Source: Roridomyces roridus (Eukaryota; Basidiomycota; Agaricomycetes; Agaricales; Mycenaceae). From it: DNA of 64,000 bases. Location of the stretch: assembly GCA_029378245.1 (NCBI GenBank), contig JARKIF010000031.1:558001-622000 (forward strand), read 5' to 3'. The notes under the pieces are model-generated. The model was not told the DNA's origin, did no database searches, and saw only the letters and a program-made list of their open reading frames with translations. Made by a program: the position numbers and the translations under genes. Positions 11,641 to 20,878 of this stretch are shown here, in pieces (positions within the stretch are counted from its first letter, which is position 1; each line of letters opens with the position of its first letter).

Positions 11641-12836
11641 TGAATTCAACGCGGTTAGGCTTGCTCCGCATTCATGCCCGCAGCTGAAGAGTGCAGTTGG
11701 TGGCCCAGCCCGCTTTGGATCTCACATCTCCATCAATATTACGAGTCCTAAACCCTTTTAGGACTCGTTCTTGGCATCATCTTTACCCTACATTTTTGAT
11801 TACTTACTAGGCCTCTTTGAGGCGGGCGGCTGAACCTTCGATGTCTTCTGTGATGATTGTTTCAACCTTGAGGTGTACTTGACGAATCCTCACTGTAGAA
11901 TCCCTCGCAAGTAGAAAACCATTTTGGATTATGTAGTATTGAATTTTGGATACGAAGACATCAAAACATCATTCAAGATTCAAGAGGTTTGGGTTGGGGT
12001 GGAAATTGAGAATCAATCTGAATGGCAACTGACAGTAAATCAATCAAATCATGATTCGGAAAGTCGAAGTTCCCCAGAGTAGCTAAACCTAAAGGTTCAG
12101 CCAATCAATTCAATACCATGATGTCATTGAACTTGTCGTTATTTGTGTACACTTCTGTTCCGAATCTGATCAACGATCTCCGAAACCGTTCAACCCACTC
12201 CTTCCTCCGTCCTGCTGCCTCCATTCCTGGATCTTGTCCCTGCATCCCCTCGGGTGAAACTCACGTCTCAGATCGCCCATACTTGTCCCCGCCAGTCAAT
12301 GAGGCTCTGCTCCCCGGATACCTACCACTTGTTTCAAGTATATTTGACTTAGGTTTTCAAGAATCAAAGCACTCAGAACGATGGCCGCATCAGGAAAAAC
12401 CTCCCTGGATATTTTATCGCAAATCTTTCAAAAATATCTCGCAGCTCAAATATTTTGCAGTCATTCTCGAAACTTTTGCCCAATGTTGACAAAGTTTCCA
12501 AAATGGAGATTTTGCTTTTCATCAGTATGACATTGGGAACCTGATCAAAATGCAGTACATTAAAGGTAGCTGCTGTACACCTGTATAAAGTACCAATTCC
12601 AACTGACCAGAGCTTGTCCACCAAAATTTCTGAAAGCTTTGCAAAAATATCACAACTTTTTTTGGGGAGCCAGAAATTTCGAGGTATTTCTCAGCAAACT
12701 GGCCAAACTTTTTTTGGTGGGCCAGATATTTTGAGGTATGTTTCAGCAAATTTGCCAAACTTTCTAGTCATCCATCCACAGCCAGGAAGTCTTGTATTCC
12801 AGGTCACCAACTCACCTCAGTCTTCTGGTATAGAGT
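11641..12836. other. Non-coding, repeat-derived DNA left of the gypsy element
   Basis: No credible gene. Contains a 10 bp stem hairpin (11741-11768), a stretch related in inverted orientation to 19285-19375 (about 12373-12480), and two imperfect copies of a roughly 50 bp A/T-rich unit at about 12668-12766 (GCCAGA...CAGCAAA...GCCAAACTTT). Confidence 0.5.
11741..11768. repeat. Perfect 10 bp inverted repeat (hairpin)
   Basis: ACGAGTCCTA and TAGGACTCGT separated by 8 bases. No run of T follows, so I do not call a terminator; it could be a remnant terminal repeat. Confidence 0.45.
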
Positions 12837-12841
12837 CTGTG

Positions 12842-13024
12842 TGGAAACTCACGATAGAGAAACACTCAGAAAGTCAGACGGGAGAATCAATAAGCGCCTT
12901 GCGTGTTGTGGAGATCTCGAGGTATGTACGAAGTGAGAAATACAGAGAGAAGAGAGAGCTAATAGGTGCAAATAACGTCCGAGAACTGATGATCGAAATG
13001 ACTGATGTAACCACCAGGTTTACA
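12842..13024 (-). repeat. Gypsy LTR (3' LTR)
   Basis: 183 bp, identical to 18548-18730; next to the polypurine tract at 13025-13037. Confidence 0.97.
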
Positions 13025-13037
13025 CCCTCCCCCTCCC
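13025..13037 (-). other. Polypurine tract of gypsy element
   Basis: Minus strand GGGAGGGGGAGGG directly before the 3' LTR. Confidence 0.8.
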
Positions 13038-13195
13038 ACGAAAATGGGTGTCAGTATCCACCAAAACCAAAATGTAAAGTAAAGATAGCAAGGTAAAGTA
13101 AACCACGACCAAATGCATGCTCGAAAGGTCTTCACGAAGCAGCTGCCTCAACCAATCGACTGCAGGGAGACAAGAGGTTGCCCAGCCGAGCCCCA

Positions 13196-16100
13196 TCAAT
13201 CTTGACGACGTTGTTCCCAGGTGTCGAGGGCCTCGCAGTCGGCCAATTCGGTGCCAGAGAGCCATTTGTCGGAGCCGGGGCCATAGCCAGTGAAACGAAC
13301 AAGGTACTGATATCCGCGGCCGCGCTTCCGTTGGTCGAGGATCCGGTCGATGTACCACTCCTTTTCGCCGCGGTCGTTGAGAATGGGCTCGGGCTCGGCG
13401 AGTTCGCGATCCGGAAACAGGTCCTCGTTATTTTCTATGAAAGGTTCAATCTGAGAAGAGTGGAAAACCGGATAAATGCCAGGCTGATTCTCAAGATCCA
13501 AGGTGAAAGTCGAGCATTCTGGGTGCGCGGCGACCACTTTGTACGGCCCGTCGAAACGAGGCATGTACTTAGCAACCCGCCCGCTGCCCTTATGAATGTA
13601 GTGCGCGCGTCGATGCGCGGTGTTGAGCTTGACGCGATCTCCGACCTTGATCTTGTGTTCTGGCCTTCGAGTCTTGTTGGCCTGCTCCGCTTGCGACAGT
13701 TTCGCGGTCAACAAATTATCCTTGGCCTCCAAGACGTCCAATTCCAGGCGTCGAACAATCTCAATCGCCAGTTTCTCGGGTTCCGGTGCGCAAGTCGACG
13801 GGGAAACAACCAGTGGAGGGATCAACCGTGGCGAGCGGCCCATGCGCAACTCAAAACCCGAAAAACCTGTCGAAGCATTGACTGTATTCATCATGTCAAA
13901 ACGAACGCGGGGTAGAGCACGGACCCAGCCCTGCTGGTTACGAGCCACGTGGTAACGGACAGCCTGGTTCACGGTCTTGTTCGTACGCTCACTCGCGCCG
14001 TCGGTTTCTGGATGAAACGCCGTCGACATCTTCAACTTTACGCCGGTGAGCTTGTTGAAGGCAGCCCAGAATTCCGATACAAACAGTTTGTCGCGGTCGC
14101 TGAAGATGTCCAACGGTATGCCGTTCTCGCAATACCAATGGTCGAAGAATAGCACGGCAAAATCATCTGCGGAAATGTCCGTGCGAGTTGGTACCAGACA
14201 GATGTCCGATCCCAGGCGGCAAGTGAAGGACACAATGCAATTGAAACCCTCGTCCTGTGGGAGCGGACCAATGAAATCAATCGCGACTGAGTCGCCTCGA
14301 CCTTCCGGTACAGGATTTGGGTGCAAAGGACCCGCTGGCCGCTTCGTTCGAGATTTGTTTCGCTGACACTCGGTGCACGCCGGGATGTAAGCGGTTTCCA
14401 AGTCTCGTCGCATGTTCGGCCAATAATAACAATCTCGCAGAGACTTGTACGACTTGTCGAAACCAAAATGACCCAACGCGTCGTGTGCCAAATGGAACAA
14501 ATCCTGCCGGATCGTGCCAGCCTTTGGAATCACCAGCCGGCCGGACAGATACCAGAGGCCTTCGCAGAACACCAACCCCGGCATGCCTTCCGCCACCGAG
14601 CTCAGTTTGGCACACCACGGGTCCGTCTTGTAGCCGTCCCGGACCGTCTTCAGCACTTCGTCGTCTGTGGTAATACCCAGCACGGGTGCGATGCAATCAC
14701 CTCGTTTTATACGCGTCGCAGCTATCGCGCGAGCTGCCCTCGAAGGCGAGCCACGTCCAGCCCGCAATACAACAGCCACTGCCGGGGAATCCTCCGCGCA
14801 GGAGACCTCAGCTGCCGATGCAAGAGCTTCGGCACTGTCAACGAAATCTGTCCTTGAAAGAGCATCCGCGACGGTATTATCTTCACCCTTCACGTAGACC
14901 ACCTTGAAATCAAATTGCGCCAGGAACTCAGCCCAACGGGCCTGTCGGTGGGAGAGGTCCTTTTGAGAATTGAAATTCTCCAAGGTGCGGTGGTCCGTGA
15001 AAACGGTGAACGTCGTGCCCAAGAGATCAACCTTCCAACGACGGAGAGCACGGATAATCGCGAGAAGCTCCTTCTCGTGTACAGGGTAATTTAGCTCTGC
15101 AGCCTTGAAACTGCACGAATCGAAGGCCACCGGGCGCGCCAGTTCCCACGAAGGCCCAAAGGAAAGTATGGCCCCAGAACGTCTATGACTAGCGTCCGTT
15201 GTCACGAAAATCTGATTTTCACCCGGGTTATCGTGGTCGATAACGGTGAGGCAGTCCCTGCTCACCACTATCTTCTTTATCTCATCAAACGCACGCTGGT
15301 GGGCATCCGTCCATTCCGGAAAATGTTTATCACACTCTTTTGTCGTCAACTTTTCCAGTATAGGAGTCCATTCTGCGAGATTTGGCAAGAATTTGCTAAT
15401 GTACCGCACAAGACCCAAGAAAGCCTGCACGTTTGTGCTGGACCGCGGTACGGGCCAATCTACGATACGATCCACCTTGCTCAAATCCGCCTCGACTCCT
15501 CACGCGGAAATCCTATGACCCAGGAAGACCACCTTGTCCTGAAAGAGCTTCGTTTTCTTTGGGTTGCAGTAGAGGCCCGCCTTTCGCAAGGCCTCGAAAA
15601 TGAGACGCACGTCGCGCTCATGGTCGTCGGGATTTTCCGACCAAATAATAATGTCATCAAGGTAGACATGACAGATCTTTCCAATGTACTTGCGCAGGGC
15701 GGCTGTGACACGACGTTGCTGCACTGCTGGCGCGTTCTTCAAACCTTGAGGCATTACCAACCACTCATACAGCCCCAGTGGAGTGCTCACAGCCGTATAC
15801 TTTATAGAATTTTCGTCCAAACGTGTTTGAAAAAAACTGTCCGTGAAATCGATGGTAGACCAGATCTTTCCTCTAGCAGCGTCAGCAAGAATATCGTCGA
15901 CTTTAGGCAAGGGGAAAGCATCCCGTACAGTGATAGCGTTCAGCCGACAAAAATCGTTTACCCAACGCGGAAGAGCCGTCTTATCAGCTTTAGGGATCAA
16001 GAAGGCGGGAGACGCATGAGGCGATGTAGAAGGACGAATACGGCCAGCCTCCAAGTGATTCTTGATCAGAGTTTGCCAGGCGTCCTTGTATTTCCTTGGA

Positions 16101-18280
16101 CTAGAATACGATCGCGTCTCAAGATCCCGCGTGGCTTCCTTCACCTTGATCTCGCAGAGTACGTCGGTAGGTAACATATTGGCGTGAGGCATCGGCTCGA
16201 ATAGCATCGGGAACTCGCGTCTGAGACCTTCACCCCGTTTGTCCAATTCCTCGCGCCGGGCAAGGGTCTCAATCCGCTCGCGAATGGCGGCAATAGCGTC
16301 CACGGCTGCCACCTGCTCAAAACGACCTTCATCTTCCAGTCGTGCTCAACGGGTCTCGCAGACCGACTTCAGTTCCTTCGCCATCTTCAGGTGGTCGCGC
16401 TTTGTGCGCCGGCGCTTCTCAATCGGCGAGACGCGTTCCTTAACAGGCGGCGGTCCCGTCACGGGCTTGAAGAGGTCGTAACCGCATCCTTTATCAACGA
16501 CAGAGCGCGCTTCGTGGTCAATCACAATATGATTTGATTTGAGCCAAGGTAGGCCGAGTAACAACGGGGTACACAAGTCAGAGACAATGAGGACACGTAT
16601 CGTATTAGAGGTCCATGCTTGATCGAGGGACGTGGTGCGTAATTTAACGTAATGCGTAACCGGTTTCGTAGGTGTATCAAGTGCAAGGGAAAAGGGTTCG
16701 GGTTCATGCAATGCAAATCTTGGCAAGTTCAAGCGGTCAACCAGGTCGGCGTCAATCAGCGCTAGATGTGCACCATCGTCAATCAAGGCACGGACGGTGA
16801 CGGGAGTAGAAGAAGGAGAATGGGCAGGACCGTCGACGAGACAGTCCCAGAAGAGGTGACGAGAGCGATAACTCACCGTCTCAGAATCATTGTCCGCACT
16901 GTCATTTGCGTCGTCGAAGGAGTCGTTGGCAGCGAGCACGGCGGCGACGGGGCCCTTGGCCTTGGGCCCGTTCTTCTTCAGCTTGTCGACATCGGCCTGG
17001 GTGATCGGACGATAGTCCTCCGCGGACGGGAAACCGGACGGACAGTTGCTAGACTTGTGTCCCGCCTGGAGACGACGACACTTGAAACAACCGTCGTGCG
17101 CCGAGAGCAGGGAGCGCTCGACATCGGTGAGCGGGGGGCAACGGGTAGCGGTACGGGCGGACAACGGGGTCGACGAGGTCGAAGGAGGGTTAGACGCAGA
17201 CCCAACGCCACGCGATCCGAAAGGGCGTTTAGTGCCACGATCGTCGGCGTTGTTGTTGGCCTTGCGCTTCGCCTCCTTCGCGGCAGTGTTCGCGTTCGCG
17301 CTGGCGATGGCGTGCGCGAGCTTATCTTGAAACTCTTTGTTGTCCTCGATACGGCGGCGGTCGATGAGGATGACCTCGACGACCCAGGACTGAAGGTCTG
17401 CCTTCCCCTTCACCACATCCGACTTGGACACCAAACGGGACAGCTCGTCGAGCATGCCCGCCTCGAGCGCGTGCCAAACGCGCATGTCGTCAATGGTGTT
17501 AGATGGAGTGGTGTCGGGAACGGTGCTGGATTCGGTAGAAGTAGTGGGAGCGGCGGCGGCGGGGTCGTCGACAAGCAACGCGACCATGGCACGGACCTCC
17601 GCTTGGTACGCCTCGAACGACTCGTCGATACCTTGACGACGAGCCAAGGCGGCACGACGGGTAGTCTCTGCCCAGTCTGCATCCAACCAAGTCGCGCAGA
17701 AGGTCTTCATGAACTCGCTGAAGCTCATCGCAATAAGCTTGTCGTACGTCACTTCAGGCTCAAGCCAGGTCGCGACGCGGTCGTCTTGAAAGCAGGAGAG
17801 TACTTTGGCAACTTGTTCTGCGGGAGGCACGGGGTTTCCGCCGTTACGAAGGAATGTGCGGCAATGGCTGACGAAACGGGCACAGTTCTGCGGGGTAATC
17901 TTGCCAGCGCCGAAGATGGGGGCTTTACCGGGAACGCTGATGACGACGCCGTGACCGTTGGCATCGGGGGCGAGTATCATTGACGACATGACATTGTGTG
18001 AAGAAAGAAACGAAGGTACAGGGAAGTATTCGCCCGATGAATCAGGCGACGGTGGGGCCAGCGAGCCTTGTGACCGAGAGGGAGGAGGAAGAATGGGGGA
18101 GTGAGGGGGAGATGCGAGGTCGAGTTGGGGAATTGGGGAGGACGCGGCTGAGAGGGGTCGAGTTCCTTCCTCGGTCGCGGGCAGCGTGCTCGCGTTTGCC
18201 AGTGACGATGACGAGTCGGTCGCGGTGATGGGAGTGAGAGGCGATGAAGGCGCAGCCTTGGAGGCCGAGCGCGTCACCAA
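13196..18280 (-). pseudogene. Gypsy gag-pol with two in-frame TGA codons
   Basis: One continuous frame runs from about 18280 to 13196 and is broken only by TGA at 16346-16348 (between gag/protease and RT) and TGA at 15500-15502 (inside RT, after GHRISA). Gag has a CCHC-like motif CFKCRRLQAGHKSSNC near 17043-17093; the first in-frame ATG is at 17989 (MSSMILAPD), 97 codons into the open frame. Protease motif ALIDDGAHL; RT motif YLDDIII; RNase H TTDASH, EKELLAI and FTDHRTL; integrase HHCC (HDALGHF, CTEC) and DDE (AIDFIGPLP, FSDRDKLF, ETDGASERTNK). The C terminus is a chromodomain (EWYIDRILDQR, YLVRFTGYG, TWEQ). Both TGA codons could come from single CGA-to-TGA transitions. The first might be a readthrough stop, but the second sits inside RT, so I call this copy defective. 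Confidence 0.94.
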
Positions 18281-18547
18281 GGGCGTGGGTACACTCGGCG
18301 TGGAACGAGACAGCTTGCAAAAAGGACTGGAGTGGCCACACGGTCAGTGACGTGGCACTCGATTGGGTCGATTCACGAGCCAAAATGGCCGTGCAGTAAA
18401 CGATAACGGTCGGTGGACAGTAGGGCACACGCCTGCAAGCAGGCGAGGCGAACGGTAACGGTCGCGGAAGCAAATCGAGGACGCAGATCCTCGATAAGCG
18501 ACGCAGTCGGTGGCAGCACGGCAAGGATGGGAGAATTGATTCAAAAG

Positions 18548-18730
18548 TGGAAACTCACGATAGAGAAACACTCAGAAAGTCAGACGGGAGAATCAATAAG
18601 CGCCTTGCGTGTTGTGGAGATCTCGAGGTATGTACGAAGTGAGAAATACAGAGAGAAGAGAGAGCTAATAGGTGCAAATAACGTCCGAGAACTGATGATC
18701 GAAATGACTGATGTAACCACCAGGTTTACA
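18548..18730 (-). repeat. Gypsy LTR (5' LTR)
   Basis: 183 bp, identical to 12842-13024. The leader inside it reads CTTTTGAATCAATTCTCC (minus strand), which is not a usual TGG-initial tRNA primer site. Confidence 0.97.
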
Positions 18731-18735
18731 CTGTG

Positions 18736-20040
18736 GTGCACCTCAAACAAGATCAGTCTCTTTGGACTATGAAGTGGAGGCACATCTGCCCTTGATTGGC
18801 TTTCATCTCTCACTAAGCCCATCCCTGAGTGCTCTTCTGTTGGTGCATAATACTGTTGGACTCATGGGGTCACATCATGGGCAGCTAAGATTGCCAGACT
18901 CAGGTCTCCATTGTAGTGTAGTAGTAAGCTTCCCCCTTTGTGTTGTCTGTACCTTTACAGGAGGTCCCTCGCTCGACTCCCCTTTGAAACATCATTTAAT
19001 TATCCTTGTCATTTAAATAAAATAGCCTTAGCTACTGAGATCCCAATCACTTCTGTAAGTTCCTGTCAGTCATTGATTATCAGCTGTGCCTGACTGTTCC
19101 TGATCAACAATCAGTGGGCAGAGCTGATGGTGAATGTTTTGCTCCCACTGAGATGCAATGTTCCCCCTCTGCTTCATTCGTCATTTCTGCTCTGTTGGCA
19201 AGGTTCAACCAATGCCAATATCCACTCCAAAAGTGCCAAAAGTTTTGGTATTTTTGTTGGGACTAACATATTCTTGCTCATTCTTCAGATATTCAGCTAT
19301 TCTCAATATTTTTGGCAAATTTTGGCAAAATGTGCCAAAAATACCTGGGGAGGTGTTTCCTGATGCGCAATATGGACGTCGGATACCAACTCTCGCTGTC
19401 TACACTTCCACTAAGAGAGCAAGACTACTTATGTCCTCCCTTGGCTCAGGCTCTCCCTCTCCGGGTCCTGCCATGTTACGGGTTCGACTCTCCGTCCGTC
19501 CACTTCGCAGCTCCGCTGCTATCCTAGCGGCGATTCTCAACACTACTACTCTGACGAAATGGGCTACACACCATATCGCCCATGCTCCTTGATTCTAATT
19601 CTTTTTTTTTTACAGTTTTATACAGGAGAAACTTGGAGGTTCAATTGTGAGGTTCACATCTACCATTCCAGTTACTGTCGTCGGTGGAAATCATGGTGAT
19701 GTGTGTTCCGCAATGCCTGGTTGGGCTTTCGTTCCTCATCGGTGATATTATTCTTTCCCTGAGGTCTCCTCATGCTTAGTATTTTCAAGCTCCCCACACA
19801 AGGACTCGTACTGCCATGCAAAGCATTGGCCTCAAAGCCCACGCGTGACTGATGAACAGGAATGGATGCACCATATACTATTACTGGGTTTTGACATCTT
19901 CCGACTTCGGGCCCAGCCGCTAGACCAGAGCCTGGTCTGTCTATGATATGCATCTGGAAACGCTGTTTTCCCACATAGAGGCCGGGGTTCGATTGTAGAT
20001 CAGCCGGCATAATATAGACACCGATAGATCCCACGTCCCT
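18736..20040. other. Non-coding region between gypsy element and Plavaka unit
   Basis: No supported gene. Contains A/T-rich repeats (TTTTGGCAAA and GCCAAAA motifs near 19220-19350), a segment related in inverted orientation to 12373-12480, and a possible Pol III-type promoter pair at 19442-19490. Confidence 0.45.
19442..19490 (+). repeat. Possible tRNA-derived SINE head (A box and B box)
   Basis: TGGCTCAGGCTC at 19442 resembles an A box and GGTTCGACTCT at 19481 a B box, at usual spacing. A T-rich run (about 19601-19610) follows 110 bp downstream. No cloverleaf can be drawn with confidence, so a true tRNA gene is unlikely. Confidence 0.25.
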
Positions 20041-20242
20041 TGATAGACCGCCATAGACACCTCCTTCCTTTATTGCACCCTTGCTCTCTCCGCGAACCTC
20101 TGCTCTACTACTGGCTATGAGAGCTCACACTCTCTACCTGCCACCTCTTGGCTGTTATCCCCGCCGCCGTCCGGAGCTCAAGGCCTCGCTTGCGACTTAA
20201 GCAAGATTTATTCGAGCAGCAAGTCACCCACACCTATACACT

Positions 20243-20875
20243 ATGGAATACGCTGAATACGTCCCCACCTCACAGCCCTTGGAGGACGGAGACTTCGACT
20301 GCGACACCTTCCCCACGATCGCTATCTCGTGCCAGCTCACAATTGTCGAAGGCTCGGAGGCCAAGGTGCCGCAGACAGCCGCCCCAGACGAGGATGACGA
20401 GGAGAGCTTCAGATATCGCGTGACGCGTCGGAAGCAACGAGCCAGCCTTGTCAGACGTGTCCCTCCGGTGTGTGCTCACAACATCCGGGTCCGCCACGTC
20501 GTTACTGACAACGCACAGGAATTGCTGGCATCCACCCCGAGTCCCAGTCCCCCGCGCACCGGACCACTCGTGAGGCGTGTCACCATGGTGCGTGCTCTGC
20601 CATTGTTCTTGCCCGCGCGCTTACACTCATTTCAGAATCAGGCTGCTGAGATCGCGAGGAAGAAGGAACGCGCTCGCACACAAGCCCGCCGTATATCTCA
20701 GAAGCTGCGGGAGCTTGACAGTGAGGCTGCTCGTCTACGACGGAAGCGCCGTGAGCTCTGCGAATTCATCACGGGCTCTTCTCCACGGACGGTCAAGCTC
20801 TCGCGCCCGCTTACCGGCTCTAAAAACAAAGAGAATGTATCGAGTCTGCTACACATCGCTCGTAGCATGAAATAG
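20243..20875 (+). CDS. Small coiled-coil protein, unknown function
   Basis: Starts at ATG 20243 (MEYAEYVPTSQPLEDGDFD). The unspliced frame is open to TAG at 20875, but two good introns are visible, 20468-20518 (51 bp) and 20588-20635 (48 bp), both multiples of three, so the frame survives with or without splicing. The spliced product is about 177 aa: an acidic N-terminal part (DEDDEES), a central S/T/P stretch, a basic heptad-like region (EIARKKERARTQARRISQ then LRELDSEAARLRRKRREL) likely to form a coiled coil, and a KEN tripeptide near the C terminus. I do not recognise the family. It lies inside the Plavaka unit and its stop is 3 bp from the stop of the oppositely oriented transposase, so it may be a transposon-borne accessory protein. 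Confidence 0.5.
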   Translation: MEYAEYVPTSQPLEDGDFDCDTFPTIAISCQLTIVEGSEAKVPQTAAPDEDDEESFRYRVTRRKQRASLVRRVPPVCAHNIRVRHVVTDNAQELLASTPSPSPPRTGPLVRRVTMVRALPLFLPARLHSFQNQAAEIARKKERARTQARRISQKLRELDSEAARLRRKRRELCEFITGSSPRTVKLSRPLTGSKNKENVSSLLHIARSMK

Positions 20876-20878
20876 ATA

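Larger units (their letters stand above)
12837..18735 (-). mobile_element. Ty3/gypsy chromovirus, identical LTRs
   Basis: Element body 12842-18730 on the minus strand, bracketed by a perfect 5 bp duplication CTGTG (12837-12841 and 18731-18735). The 183 bp LTRs (TG...CA in element orientation) are identical over their whole length, so insertion is very recent. A purine tract (GGGAGGGGGAGGG, minus strand, 13025-13037) adjoins the 3' LTR. Domain order gag - protease - RT - RNase H - integrase - chromodomain defines a chromovirus of the Ty3/gypsy group. Confidence 0.97.

Noticed and set aside
10018..11648. TGAATTCA at both ends of the LINE as a certain target duplication
   Set aside because: The 8-mer is palindromic and the right flank does not resume the sequence expected from the paralogous locus at 33.06 kb, so it is kept only as a possibility.
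11741..11768. Hairpin as a transcription terminator
   Set aside because: Eukaryotic context and no T run after it.
16346..16348. The gag/pol TGA as a proven programmed readthrough stop
   Set aside because: A second TGA of the same kind interrupts RT in the same frame and the context (CGT TGA GCA) is not a known readthrough signal; mutation explains both.
16766..17983. 405-codon plus-strand frame in the gypsy gag region
   Set aside because: Antisense of gag with a biased composition; the minus strand carries CCHC and protease motifs.
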